Assembly (NCBI GenBank): GCA_018433975.1
Contig: JAHDQE010000079.1
Coordinates: 1-58,825 of the forward strand
Origin: Ornatilinea sp.
GTDB taxonomy: Bacteria > Chloroflexota > Anaerolineae > Anaerolineales > Anaerolineaceae
Reading direction: 5' to 3'
DNA length: 58,825 nt
Numbering within the stretch: the stretch's first letter is position 1; the number at the start of each line of letters is the position of its first letter. Shown one piece after another: positions 44,806 through 52,987 of this stretch. A model generated the notes under the pieces. The model did not search any database. It worked only from the letters and a program-made list of their open reading frames with translations, and had not been told where the DNA came from. The translations under genes were made by a program, and so were the position numbers.

Positions 44806-45702
44806 ATGTCCATAAAAATTGTTACAGACAGCGCCTGCGATATCCCCTTAGAGCTCGTGAAGAAATACGACATTTCCGTTGTGCCTTTATACATTAACAT
44901 CGGCGAAAAAAGCCTTTTGGATGGTGTTGAGATCAGCCGGGAAGAATTTTATACGAACCTACCTGACTATCCTGTTAATCCAACAACTGCAGCACCCGGG
45001 CCGGGTATGTTCCAAAAAGTTTATGAAGAACTGGCAGCCAAAGGTGCGTCTGAAATTATTTCAATTCACATTTCGATCAGCTTGAGCAGTACTCTAGAGT
45101 CGGCCAGAATAGGCGCGGAACAAACTCGTGCCGTCCCCGTCACGGTCATTGATTCACGCCAGCTCAGCCTTGGCGCAGGTTTTATCGTACTCGCTGCTGC
45201 CAGGGCGGCTCAAGAGGGGCAAACCAAAGAACAAATTCTTCAGATTATTGAGAATGAAGTCGCGTGCACCTATGTTTTTGCCGCATTAGACACGGTGGAT
45301 TTTCTCCGTCGAAGCGGCCGGATGAATATGGTGTTGGCCAGTCTGGTTTCCCTCCTTCAAATTAAACCCTTGCTCAAAATGCATAATGGGAAACCTTCTG
45401 CGGAGCGCATTCGCACACAGGAGAAGGCCTTCCAACGGCTTATCAAACTGGTTCAGGAACTCGGTCCGCTCAAGCAGTTGGCCCTGGTTCACACCTCTGC
45501 TCCTCAAAAAGCAGAAATTCTGCGACAGCGCGCCCTGAACCTTTTCCCGGATGAAAACCCTCCCCTTTCTGTAGGAGTAACCCCCGTGTTGGGCGCCCAC
45601 ATTGGGCCAGGGGTGGTTGGCTTCGCAGTAACCTCACAATGCAAACCTCATGTAGCTTCACTGCTGGAACGTGTTGAGCATTACCTTCCTTTCTCCCATT
45701 AG
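44806..45702 (+). CDS. DegV family fatty-acid-binding protein
   Basis: The 298-residue protein has the DegV fold: KIVTDSACDIPLELVKKYDI at the start (TDSACD), then SQPxP-like PTTAAPGPGMFQ, ISIHISISLSSTLESARIGAE (SLSST), VIDSRQLSLGAGFIV and DFLRRSGRMNM. DegV (FakB) proteins bind a fatty acid and, with the kinase FakA, phosphorylate exogenous fatty acids; other members are uncharacterised. No fakA is in the window. The gene is monocistronic, with a TATAAT box and GAGAGGAG ahead of ATG, and it ends at a strong terminator. Its lipid role is from family knowledge. Confidence 0.95.
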   Translation: MSIKIVTDSACDIPLELVKKYDISVVPLYINIGEKSLLDGVEISREEFYTNLPDYPVNPTTAAPGPGMFQKVYEELAAKGASEIISIHISISLSSTLESARIGAEQTRAVPVTVIDSRQLSLGAGFIVLAAARAAQEGQTKEQILQIIENEVACTYVFAALDTVDFLRRSGRMNMVLASLVSLLQIKPLLKMHNGKPSAERIRTQEKAFQRLIKLVQELGPLKQLALVHTSAPQKAEILRQRALNLFPDENPPLSVGVTPVLGAHIGPGVVGFAVTSQCKPHVASLLERVEHYLPFSH

Positions 45703-45715
45703 CACATATCCTCGT

Positions 45716-45754
45716 AGAAAATAAAGTACCTGTCAGACAGGCACTTTATTTTCT
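45716..45754. terminator. Bidirectional terminator between DegV and AMMECR1 genes
   Basis: A long near-perfect hairpin has AGAAAATAAAGT and ACTTTATTTTCT arms with an inner CCTG/CAGG stem. The A-rich and T-rich arms give a U-tract in both directions. It lies between the convergent DegV and AMMECR1 genes. Confidence 0.85.
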
Positions 45755-45773
45755 ATCGATCCATTTTTTTGAT

Positions 45774-46358
45774 TCAACCAAGCTCCGCTTCGCTGAATTC
45801 TTCCACCTGATATGTCAACACTTCCAATCGTTTTATCCGCCAGTAGTTTTCCGGCGCTCCCATCTTCCAGCACAGGTGACTCAAAAACGCTTCCGGATCC
45901 GGAATTTTTTCCCACACCTGAGGCAAAAAAGTAGCCCGATGCAACCCATCCCGGAGCACCACACCATCCACTGAAGGTCTCAACAACCCGGGAATTTCTG
46001 TGGGGTCTCTATAGACCAATACCTTCGGAACGGTCAGACAAGAAATTTCAACCATAAGAGCGGTTAACTCTTCGGGACGAACAGGCGCAAACCGGTAATC
46101 TTCAACCGCGGCAGCTGCAGCATGCTCGCACACATCTTGCACCAAAGGCTGATAAGGTTCCAGGGTTCCAATGCAGCCGCGCAGGGCACCTGCTTTTGTC
46201 AGGGTAACAAAGGAAGCGCCTTCTTCTTGAAGAGAAGCTGAATAGGATTGAACATCCACTTTTAACAGTTTCTCTCTGGTTACAACCGATTCAATGGACT
46301 CACGCGCTACCCGAAGAAGGTCACGTCTTTCATTCTCGGTCAATAGATTATCGATCAT
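45774..46358 (-). CDS. AMMECR1-domain protein (AmmeMemoRadiSam system protein A type)
   Basis: The 194-residue protein has the AMMECR1 core, including GALRGCIGTLEPYQPL near residue 57 (the conserved LRGCIG motif), DYRFAPVRPEEL and LLRPSVDGVVLRDGLHRATFLPQVW (the FLPQVW block). Length is typical. In many bacteria this protein occurs with Memo and a radical-SAM partner; neither is visible here. The gene overlaps the flavin reductase by 11 bases, so they are coupled. Function remains unproven across the family. Confidence 0.9.
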   Translation of the reverse strand: MIDNLLTENERRDLLRVARESIESVVTREKLLKVDVQSYSASLQEEGASFVTLTKAGALRGCIGTLEPYQPLVQDVCEHAAAAAVEDYRFAPVRPEELTALMVEISCLTVPKVLVYRDPTEIPGLLRPSVDGVVLRDGLHRATFLPQVWEKIPDPEAFLSHLCWKMGAPENYWRIKRLEVLTYQVEEFSEAELG

Positions 46359-46839
46359 CGTTTAATTTATGATAACCTCGGTTAAAATAGATTAAGGGCT
46401 GAAACCCATCAAAATATTTTGCGGCAAGAACTTCGCCGATAAACAATGTAGAAGAGGTCATTTCGTATTGATGAACTACTTTGCAATCCACAAAACCTAT
46501 TCCACTTTCAAGAAAAGGTGCACCGGTCAGCAATGTAAAAATATTCAAATCATCAAAACGGTTGTCCTTTTCCGAAATCTTTCCGGCAAAACGATCCGAA
46601 ATGGCTTCCTGATTGTCATGGAGAATTGAAATGCCAAAGACACCTGCTTCCCTCACCAGGTTTGCAGTGCGGGTATCGTTCGCCAGCGTAACAGATACCA
46701 ACGGCGGATCTAAGGAAATGGAATTAAATGAATTCACTGTCATCCCATGAATTTTTGAATGATAGCTGCTGGTGGCAATTGCTACACCTGAAGGCCATTT
46801 GCGCATAACTTGTCTCAGTGGTTCACTTAATTCTGACAT
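46348..46839 (-). CDS. Flavin reductase-like flavoprotein
   Basis: The 163-residue protein has the FMN-binding split barrel of the flavin reductase family: RKWPSGVAIATSSYHSKIHGMTVNSFNSISLDPPLVSVTL, with TVNSFNS and SLDPPLV as the flavin contacts, and later FGISILHDNQEAISDRFAG. Such proteins reduce FMN with NAD(P)H, or act as oxygenase reductase components. It is the promoter-proximal gene of a two-gene unit with AMMECR1. The link suggests a redox step, but none is known for AMMECR1. Confidence 0.9.
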   Translation of the reverse strand: MSELSEPLRQVMRKWPSGVAIATSSYHSKIHGMTVNSFNSISLDPPLVSVTLANDTRTANLVREAGVFGISILHDNQEAISDRFAGKISEKDNRFDDLNIFTLLTGAPFLESGIGFVDCKVVHQYEMTSSTLFIGEVLAAKYFDGFQPLIYFNRGYHKLNDDR

Positions 46840-46888
46840 TTTTTAATGCTCCGGTTTGGATTCAACAAGGGTGCTGTCGTTAATTATC

Positions 46889-46917
46889 TTTATACTGTGT
46901 TGGCAAGCCCGCGTCAA
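46889..46917 (-). promoter_or_regulatory. Sigma70-type promoter of flavin reductase-AMMECR1
   Basis: On the minus strand TTGACG (46912-46917) and TATAAA (46889-46894) are spaced by 17 bases. The start would lie about 43 bases ahead of the ATG at 46839. Confidence 0.75.
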
Positions 46918-46923
46918 GAGATT

Positions 46924-46937
46924 TGCAGGTTCCTGCA
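46924..46937. promoter_or_regulatory. 14-base palindrome in a divergent promoter region
   Basis: TGCAGG, two bases, then CCTGCA form a perfect palindrome next to the -35 box of the flavin reductase promoter and overlapping a possible -35 (TTGCAG) of the amidase operon. It may be an operator. Confidence 0.35.
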
Positions 46938-47008
46938 GATTTAAGGTACTATCGGATAAAATAGGATAACAATTGTTAATCTGTAATAAATAGAGAGTTG
47001 GGCCCAAA

Positions 47009-47755
47009 ATGAAAGATTTTACCCCCTGGCGTGCCTTTCAAAGTATTTTCGGAGTGGCGTTCATCGTTGCAACCCTGTTTACAATGTGGACTCCGGGCAA
47101 GCTTTTCTCCAACAAACTTTTAAACGAAGTTATGCTTACCATGCAGCCCGAAGTTTCAGACCCCAATGCGCAACCCACAATCACAACGGGCCCCACACCG
47201 CATATCGGCATCGTCGCCGGACACTGGGGAAACGATGCAGGGGCGGTTTGCCCTGATGGGCTTACCGAGAGAGATGTCAATTTGCGCATTGCAACCATGG
47301 TAAAACAGGCTCTGATAAAAGAAGGATATGAAGTTGATCTTCTGCAAGAATTTGACAATAGCCTGGACCAGTACGAGGCACTTGCTCTGATTTCCATTCA
47401 TTCGGATTCATGTGATTACATTAATGAGGACGCAACCGGCTTCAAAGTTGCTCCTGCCATTTCATTGCCCAACAAAGAGAAATCCAATCGCCTGACCGCC
47501 TGTCTGGTGGACCGGTATCAGCGAGCAACCGGATTGGATTTTCACTTTAACACCATTACAGATGATATGACCCAATATCACGCTTTTGAAGAAATCAACA
47601 GCAGCACCCCGGCTGCAATTATTGAAGTCGGATTTATGAATCTGGACCGAGAAATTTTAACAAAACAGCCGGATCTTATTGCAGAAGGCATTGTTCAGGG
47701 CATTTTATGCTATGTCCGCAACGAGCCAACATCACAAGTCCAACCTACTGAATGA
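47009..47755 (+). CDS. N-acetylmuramoyl-L-alanine amidase (Amidase_3)
   Basis: The 248-residue protein has an N-terminal membrane anchor (SIFGVAFIVATLFTMW) and a catalytic domain with the Amidase_3 zinc ligands: His in GIVAGHWGND, Glu in LTERDVN, His in SIHSDS, and the catalytic Glu in AAIIEVGFMN. It cleaves the bond between MurNAc and L-Ala on the outer side of the membrane. There is no long autoinhibitory helix as in AmiC-type enzymes. It is the first gene of a coupled three-gene unit with two L,D-transpeptidases; its stop overlaps the next start by 4 bases. Confidence 0.93.
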   Translation: MKDFTPWRAFQSIFGVAFIVATLFTMWTPGKLFSNKLLNEVMLTMQPEVSDPNAQPTITTGPTPHIGIVAGHWGNDAGAVCPDGLTERDVNLRIATMVKQALIKEGYEVDLLQEFDNSLDQYEALALISIHSDSCDYINEDATGFKVAPAISLPNKEKSNRLTACLVDRYQRATGLDFHFNTITDDMTQYHAFEEINSSTPAAIIEVGFMNLDREILTKQPDLIAEGIVQGILCYVRNEPTSQVQPTE

Positions 47756-48867
47756 ATATCGACCCGAATTCTGAGCTTCAAAGATACTTAAAACTGTCGA
47801 TTGCCGCCCTTCACAATGGAGACAGGGTAGCGGCCCGCCGGTGGGCGCAGAAAGCCGCACAGCTTGCTCCGGGTGAAGAAGCCCCCTGGTTGATCTTAGC
47901 TTCTTTGGCCGGGCCCCGAGCGAGCCTGCAATATCTTCGGAAAGCATTGGAGATCAATCCGGCCAGCAAGCGCGCACAATCCGGCATCGAATGGGCAGCC
48001 CGGCGCCTGCAGGAAGCGGAAAATTCTGCCGTCCAAACATCCCCACCGGACACCTCGCCACCCCTTGAGCACACTCAACCCATTCAAACACGTAAAAATC
48101 AGCCTGTTCAAGCAGAAGATACCCATCCGGTTCGAACCAGAAAACCGGGTCGGTCAACTCAAAGGAAACAGCGTCCTGTTTATCAACGTGTTTTGTCTTT
48201 CGCAATGCTGCTGCTGGTATTCTGTTCAGCCGCTTTTCTTTGGATGGGCTTTTCCAGCGGATGGGCCATGTTTCAAAAGGAAATATCCGCACCGCATCCG
48301 GTCAGTGCCATGTTCAAACCCACTCTGACCCTGACACCCACACCTACTTCCACAGCTACGCCAACTCAGACGCCGACCTCCACCCCCACGGCAACGCCAA
48401 CAGCGACTCACACCCCCACAGCAACCCCAACCCGCAAACCGACTAAAACGCCTACGCCTACAGAAGAACCTTATTACGCAAATATATCCGATCCGCCTCC
48501 GGCAGTAACAGGAGAAGATCGCTGGATTGATGTTGACCTGACAAACCAGATCACCTCCGCTTACGCAGGAGATACGCTGGTCAACAGTTTTGTGGTTTCT
48601 ACAGGTACCTGGGAACATCCTACGGTTACCGGACAATACCGTATTTATGTCAAATACATCTCCACACCCATGTCCGGCCCCGGCTATTATCTCCCGGGGG
48701 TTCCCTATGTCATGTATTTCTATAAAGGGTATGGCCTGCATGGCACATACTGGCACAACAATTTTGGCACTCCAATGAGCCACGGCTGTGTAAATCTCCG
48801 CACCGAAGATGCCGCCTGGCTCTATGATTGGGCCTCAGTCGGAACTTTAGTGAATATTCATTATTAA
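47752..48867 (+). CDS. L,D-transpeptidase with cytoplasmic TPR-like region
   Basis: The 371-residue protein has an N-terminal helical TPR-like region (residues 1-90; LQRYLKLSIAALHNGDRVAARRWA), a low-complexity stretch, a membrane helix near 147-170 (AMLLLVFCSAAFLWMGF), a Thr-Pro linker (190-235) and a YkuD domain at the C-terminus with HGTYWHNNFGTPMSHGCVNL. The catalytic Cys is in SHGC. It would cross-link peptidoglycan by 3-3 bonds or attach other molecules to it. The TPR-like part would be cytoplasmic, which is unusual for the family. The start (ATGA overlap) is coupled to the amidase, and its stop overlaps the next gene by one base. Confidence 0.9.
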   Translation: MNIDPNSELQRYLKLSIAALHNGDRVAARRWAQKAAQLAPGEEAPWLILASLAGPRASLQYLRKALEINPASKRAQSGIEWAARRLQEAENSAVQTSPPDTSPPLEHTQPIQTRKNQPVQAEDTHPVRTRKPGRSTQRKQRPVYQRVLSFAMLLLVFCSAAFLWMGFSSGWAMFQKEISAPHPVSAMFKPTLTLTPTPTSTATPTQTPTSTPTATPTATHTPTATPTRKPTKTPTPTEEPYYANISDPPPAVTGEDRWIDVDLTNQITSAYAGDTLVNSFVVSTGTWEHPTVTGQYRIYVKYISTPMSGPGYYLPGVPYVMYFYKGYGLHGTYWHNNFGTPMSHGCVNLRTEDAAWLYDWASVGTLVNIHY

Positions 48868-49922
48868 TGATCACTTTATACCCTGAAGACTGTAAGGGAT
48901 TATCCCGTCGGGATTTTCTCAAAAAAACAGGAACCGGATTACTGGCACTTTTATTCTTGCCTCTGGTAAAAGAATCAGCGCCTCTCAGCGCTGCCGACCT
49001 GCCGCATCAGCAAGGAAGGATCCTCAACAATCAAACTACCCTGTATAACCGGCCGTCTTTCTCCGGAGAGCTCATCCAAATGTACTGGCAGGATTTAATT
49101 GTCCCCATAACCGGGATCACCGTCGGCGATGACGAGCCCTCTTACAATCGGGTCTGGTATGAGATTAACCACCAGGGGTACATTCACTCCGGCAGCGTCC
49201 AACCGGTAGATACCATCCTTAACCCGGTCCGCAGGCGCGTCCCCAGAATTGGCCGGTTGGCAGAAATCACTGTGCCGTTTACGGATGCCGTCTGGACCCC
49301 AAAAGTTCCTGGTCGAATAGCCTACCGCCTGTATTTTGGAACCACGTATTGGGTAAACGGAGTTTTTGAAGATGAGAATGGCAAAATCTGGTATCGCATT
49401 CCCGACGACAAATGGGAGATGTCTTATTACGCAGAAGCCCGCCATCTTCATCTAATCCACAGCACAGAAATCGCTCCAATTTCTCCTGAAGTGCCTCCGG
49501 AAGCCAAACGGCTTGAAATTCACCTGGAAGAGCAAATGGTCATGGCGTTTGAAAATGATCAGGCGGTTTTCATGACCCGTGCAGCAACTGGCGCCAAATT
49601 CCGGGATGGAGATTTCCGCACGCCCAAAGGACAATATATTACAAACCGGAAACGACCCTCCCGCCATATGGCTGCCGGTGATAGGGCTGCTCCCAACAGT
49701 TATGACTTGCCGGGAGTTCCCTGGGTTAGTTACCTCACCAAGAGCGGAATTGCATTTCACGGCACTTACTGGCATAATGATTTCGGCAGTCCGCGCAGCC
49801 ACGGCTGCATTAATGTTTCTTCCGAAGCTGCCCGCTGGATTTACCGGTGGACTCTGCCGCAAGTTCCCATCGATGAATCCTACTGGAGTGAAGAAACGGG
49901 CACAGCGGTGATGGTCGTATAA
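48867..49922 (+). CDS. L,D-transpeptidase with Tat-like signal
   Basis: The 351-residue protein starts at ATG 48867, sharing one base with the TAA of the upstream gene. Its N-terminus has a twin-arginine motif SRRDFLKK and a hydrophobic stretch ending LSAADLP, so it may be exported by Tat as a folded protein. A beta-rich middle part (55-200) with two SH3-like units is followed by a YkuD domain with AFENDQAVFMTRAATG and HGTYWHNDFGSPRSHGCINV near 310. The catalytic Cys is in SHGC. The catalytic blocks are very similar to the neighbour, pointing to duplication. Confidence 0.92.
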   Translation: MITLYPEDCKGLSRRDFLKKTGTGLLALLFLPLVKESAPLSAADLPHQQGRILNNQTTLYNRPSFSGELIQMYWQDLIVPITGITVGDDEPSYNRVWYEINHQGYIHSGSVQPVDTILNPVRRRVPRIGRLAEITVPFTDAVWTPKVPGRIAYRLYFGTTYWVNGVFEDENGKIWYRIPDDKWEMSYYAEARHLHLIHSTEIAPISPEVPPEAKRLEIHLEEQMVMAFENDQAVFMTRAATGAKFRDGDFRTPKGQYITNRKRPSRHMAAGDRAAPNSYDLPGVPWVSYLTKSGIAFHGTYWHNDFGSPRSHGCINVSSEAARWIYRWTLPQVPIDESYWSEETGTAVMVV

Positions 49923-49972
49923 CCAATTTTTCAGCGCGGGAATTGTTCTTATTGAGTTGCGAGTACAGAATA

Positions 49973-50001
49973 TTGCTTAATTTTTCTTCCCAACCTATAA
50001 T
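49973..50001 (+). promoter_or_regulatory. Promoter of the 141-residue hypothetical gene
   Basis: TTGCTT (49973-49978) and a perfect TATAAT (49996-50001) are separated by 17 bases. The ATG at 50029 follows a 20-base leader with AAAGGA. Confidence 0.7.
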
Positions 50002-50028
50002 AAGTCCTTAAGGATAAAGGATAAAACA

Positions 50029-50454
50029 ATGACTTACAAACCATTATTTGCCGGTTTAATCGTGGATGAATACGATAATCCCGTCGAACTCACTTATGTG
50101 GGGAGTGAGCCGTTTTATGTTGTTACCGACGCGGGCTTTCGTCGGCATATCCCTACAGATCAGGTTGATCGACAGGTCTTGGAGAAAATGAAGGAAATGG
50201 TTGAGGGGAATGAAAGCCTGATTGCCGATCAAACCGCAAAAATGTTGGGCAAGGATGACCTTTTCACGCACGCCATCATCCAGAATCAGCTCAAAAAACT
50301 GGATGAGCAATTTGAAAATCTGATGCAAACCGGCATTCCCGAAGAAGGACGTGCCTATATGGGGATGATGGGGTTTCGTATTCATATTGATATCCACGGA
50401 TTGGTACTCAAGGTTGAACAGCCCGGTATTGCCTCCCCGGATGAGGATCTGTAA
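50029..50454 (+). CDS. Conserved hypothetical protein
   Basis: The 141-residue protein begins MTYKPLFAGLIVDEYDNPVE. It has a central charged helical part (VLEKMKEMVEGNESLIADQTAKML) and a beta-rich end (GFRIHIDIHGLVLKVEQPG). No signal peptide or membrane helix is present. It has its own promoter and AAAGGA ribosome-binding site, which argues that it is expressed. I do not recognise the family. The neighbours are L,D-transpeptidases upstream and a thioredoxin-TPR protein downstream. Confidence 0.8.
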   Translation: MTYKPLFAGLIVDEYDNPVELTYVGSEPFYVVTDAGFRRHIPTDQVDRQVLEKMKEMVEGNESLIADQTAKMLGKDDLFTHAIIQNQLKKLDEQFENLMQTGIPEEGRAYMGMMGFRIHIDIHGLVLKVEQPGIASPDEDL

Positions 50455-50579
50455 AATCATTTTCTAACATACCAGAACAAATGTACCGATTCCAATAGTT
50501 TTCTAACATTAAGTTGTTAAAATGATTACAGACAAGAAGTATCCAAATAAATGAGAAACCTTACAACGGGAGTGAATGG

Positions 50580-51413
50580 ATGTCTCCTGAATTGATTATT
50601 AACGTTACAGAAGCTGATTTCGAATATGAAGTTTTAACCTATTCTCAGAATACACCCGTCGTGGCAGATTTCTGGGCTGAGTGGTGCCGCCCCTGTAAAA
50701 CTTTGGGGCCGCTTCTGGAACGGATCACCGTTGAATCCGGCGGTGCTTTCCGCCTCGCAAAAGTAGATGTGGACGCCAACCCCAATCTCGCCATGCAATA
50801 TGGTGTTCGTACCATTCCCACGGTCAAAGCTTTTAGCCAGGGACAAATTGTTGCTGAGTTTGTAGGTGCACAGCCGGAAAACCGGGTGAGAGATTTCTTC
50901 ACCAGGATCACTCCACCCAGTCCATTTGGATTGGCTATTGAAAAAGCCGAAAGCCTATTGAAAAATTACCAATGGCAGGATGCCGAAAAGATTTTTCGGG
51001 ACTTGCTGGATCAGACAACGGAACAAAACGCCGCTCTTCTGGGACTTGCCAAGGCACTGCTTCCTCAAGGCAAAGCTTTTGAAGCAGTGGATATTCTGCG
51101 CACTTTCCCTGCCAGTCGGGAATACAACCAGGCACAGTTACTGGTCCCTCTGGCAGAAGCAATGGTGGACATGAAAAAAGAAAAACTTTCTACTGATACA
51201 ACTCTGGATGCAGCATTCGTGAATAGCATTCGCTTATCCTCACGGGGCAATCTTTTAGCCGCCCTGGATGGCCTGCTGGACATTTTGCGCCAGGATAAAC
51301 ACTTCCACAAGGATAAGGGGCACAGGATTGCCTTAAGTATCCTTGAGCTGATGAACAATGACGATCCGGAAACCAGAAACTACCGAAACGAACTTGCTTC
51401 TATCCTGTTTTAA
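50580..51413 (+). CDS. Thioredoxin-TPR protein (CnoX/YbbN-like)
   Basis: The 277-residue protein has a thioredoxin domain (residues 1-110) with AEWCRPCKTLGPLLE, so both redox cysteines are present, and RTIPTVKAF with the cis-Pro. A C-terminal TPR-like region follows (LAIEKAESLLKNYQWQDAEKIF, then ALLGLAKALLPQGKAFEAVDIL). This is the CnoX layout; in Escherichia coli that protein works as a chaperone and redox protector with GroEL. E. coli CnoX itself has lost redox activity (SxxC), but the CxxC here suggests a real oxidoreductase. It has a GGGAG ribosome-binding site and ends at a terminator. Confidence 0.9.
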   Translation: MSPELIINVTEADFEYEVLTYSQNTPVVADFWAEWCRPCKTLGPLLERITVESGGAFRLAKVDVDANPNLAMQYGVRTIPTVKAFSQGQIVAEFVGAQPENRVRDFFTRITPPSPFGLAIEKAESLLKNYQWQDAEKIFRDLLDQTTEQNAALLGLAKALLPQGKAFEAVDILRTFPASREYNQAQLLVPLAEAMVDMKKEKLSTDTTLDAAFVNSIRLSSRGNLLAALDGLLDILRQDKHFHKDKGHRIALSILELMNNDDPETRNYRNELASILF

Positions 51414-51440
51414 AGAAGGTATAAAGTCATGTTAAACCGG

Positions 51441-51478
51441 CAACATCCCGCCAGTAGCGGCGGGATGTTGTTATAATT
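51441..51478. terminator. Bidirectional terminator between CnoX-like and PGI/PMI genes
   Basis: CAACATCCCGCC (51441-51452) and GGCGGGATGTTG (51459-51470) form a perfect 12-pair stem with a 6-base loop, followed by TTATAATTTT. It lies between convergent genes. Confidence 0.85.
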
Positions 51479-51498
51479 TTGATCCACATTCCGGTCTA

Positions 51499-52554
51499 TT
51501 ATTCTTCCAGTTCTGCTTTAAAATCCTCCAACATCGCAACCGGTGTTGGGTCTATCTCATAAGAAATTGCCAGATAATAAGCCACGTAATCTCCAAAGTG
51601 TAACGCCGTCCAGATATGGGTCAGAGGAGAATTTCCGCGTGCATAAACCATATCTGTTCCCATCCCTTCCATCATCATTGCATTTCGGGTCAGGTCTTCA
51701 CGAATAAAATTACGAGGGTGATCCGATGGAGCCCGGAGAAAAAGCATCATGGTGCTTAAAAGCAATTCCGGCGGATTGATCACCCCGGCCAATGAATTGT
51801 GGTCCGCTTCCGGTAAAAATTCAAACTGCGCCCAGGCTTTTGCCAATTCACTGATCTGCCCTTTCCAGCGACGTGCAACAGGAGCCATCATTCCTGATCC
51901 AAAAACAGAGACCCACCTGTCAAAAAACTGACCCGCCAAACGCTTGGCCGGGTTCTGAACCACCGGCACCTCTGCCAGCAATGTTTTTTCTTGAGCTTTC
52001 ATTGCAGCAACGGTTTCTTCCAAGCTTTGAGATGGATCTTCAATTAGACCCAACCGGTAAAAGATAGCCAGAAGATATCCAAAAGAGAGCCCAATCGCGG
52101 TCCGGGATTGGCCTTGATGGTTCAGGTTCCAGAAGGGTAAATTGGCGGCTCTTGCCATTTCTGAAATCTTTCCCCCATTACTGATTGCGATCCGGCTGCA
52201 GCCGCGCTCTTGCGCCTGTGAAAACGCCGAGACCGTCTCTTCAGTATCCCCGGAATAGGAACAGCCGATCACCAGCGTTTGAGAGCCAGTTGCCCAGGCC
52301 GGAAGATCATAGTCCCGCAAAACAAAAATCGGAACCGGACAAGTTGGAGCGACATAGGCCGCTGCCAAATCCGCTCCAATTGCAGATGCACCCATTCCGG
52401 CAATTAGGATCTGTTTTATTTCCCTTTCCTGCGGCAGTGGAAGTTGTTGTCCTTCATTCCAGGAAGTCAACAATTGATCCGGAAGGCCCTGAATTTTGCC
52501 ATACATATCCTCTTCATCAATGCTTTTTATTTGTTGCAAATCGTCCAAAATCAC
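51499..52554 (-). CDS. Bifunctional phosphoglucose/phosphomannose isomerase (SIS domain)
   Basis: The 351-residue protein has the two SIS domains of the archaeal/bacterial PGI/PMI family: ILIAGMGASAIGADLAAAYV near residue 49, GCSYSGDTEETVSAF near 97, and the C-terminal half with FEFLPEADHNSLAG near 245, which holds the conserved Glu/His of this family. It interconverts glucose-6-P, fructose-6-P and mannose-6-P, feeding sugar nucleotide synthesis for the polysaccharide locus. The start is GTG at 52554 with a strong AGGAGGT seven bases upstream. Confidence 0.9.
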   Translation of the reverse strand: MILDDLQQIKSIDEEDMYGKIQGLPDQLLTSWNEGQQLPLPQEREIKQILIAGMGASAIGADLAAAYVAPTCPVPIFVLRDYDLPAWATGSQTLVIGCSYSGDTEETVSAFSQAQERGCSRIAISNGGKISEMARAANLPFWNLNHQGQSRTAIGLSFGYLLAIFYRLGLIEDPSQSLEETVAAMKAQEKTLLAEVPVVQNPAKRLAGQFFDRWVSVFGSGMMAPVARRWKGQISELAKAWAQFEFLPEADHNSLAGVINPPELLLSTMMLFLRAPSDHPRNFIREDLTRNAMMMEGMGTDMVYARGNSPLTHIWTALHFGDYVAYYLAISYEIDPTPVAMLEDFKAELEE

Positions 52555-52738
52555 GGAGCACCTCCTGAAATTTCCATATCATCCTGTCAAAATGGTTAAA
52601 TAGCCCTTTTAAATCTGTAAGAAACAGGCAAACACATCCAGTTTTAAGTAAAGATACAAAAACATTCTACCAATAATTATGTGAAAGGCTTGCCTTAAAT
52701 TTCAAGCTTTGATCCGATCTTTCAAAACTAAACACAAA

Positions 52739-52770
52739 ACAACATCTCGATTCTTCAATCGAGATGTTGT
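52739..52770 (-). terminator. Terminator of the AI-2E/65-residue protein unit
   Basis: ACAACATCTCGATT and AATCGAGATGTTGT form a perfect 14-pair stem with a 4-base loop. The minus-strand transcript continues with TTTTGTGTTT. It lies 20 bases beyond the stop of the 65-residue gene. Confidence 0.8.
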
Positions 52771-52789
52771 CATTAAAACAAACCTTGGA

Positions 52790-52987
52790 TTATCTGTTTA
52801 GATTGCTCTTTAAAAGCGATTCGGCAAGCTGAAGAAACTCTTCCCATTCTTCTTTAAAAAAGTGAACGGTCACATTATTCAATTCCAAATGATAAGTTGT
52901 TTCTTCATCCGGCTCATCCGCTTTCCAGGCAAGATAGTTCTCGGTTTCAACAATTATGGACGTCTGAGGATCAGGGAGATTGCTCAT
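52790..52987 (-). CDS. Small acidic protein, hypothetical
   Basis: The 65-residue protein (MSNLPDPQTSIIVETENYLA at the start) is acidic, without cysteines, membrane helix or signal peptide, and has a predicted helix at the end (EEWEEFLQLAESLLKS). Its start lies inside the last 17 bases of the AI-2E family gene, and the unit ends at a strong terminator, so it is probably a real cotranslated gene. No family is recognised. Confidence 0.65.
   Translation of the reverse strand: MSNLPDPQTSIIVETENYLAWKADEPDEETTYHLELNNVTVHFFKEEWEEFLQLAESLLKSNLNR

Noticed and set aside
48130..48140. GGTTCGAACC, similar to a tRNA T-loop
   Set aside because: There is no matching acceptor, D or anticodon stem around it, and it lies in a coding region.
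48315..48465. Repetitive ACNCCNACN-type sequence that could look like a microsatellite or CRISPR-like array
   Set aside because: It encodes a Thr-Pro linker in frame, with no regular repeat-spacer structure; the same applies to the 3' end of the penicillin-binding protein gene (35840-35990).
48226..48783. A 185-codon minus-strand frame with Gly/Cys/Arg-rich sequence
   Set aside because: It is the antisense of the Thr-Pro linker and YkuD domain; the odd composition comes from the repetitive ACC/CCC codons of the linker.
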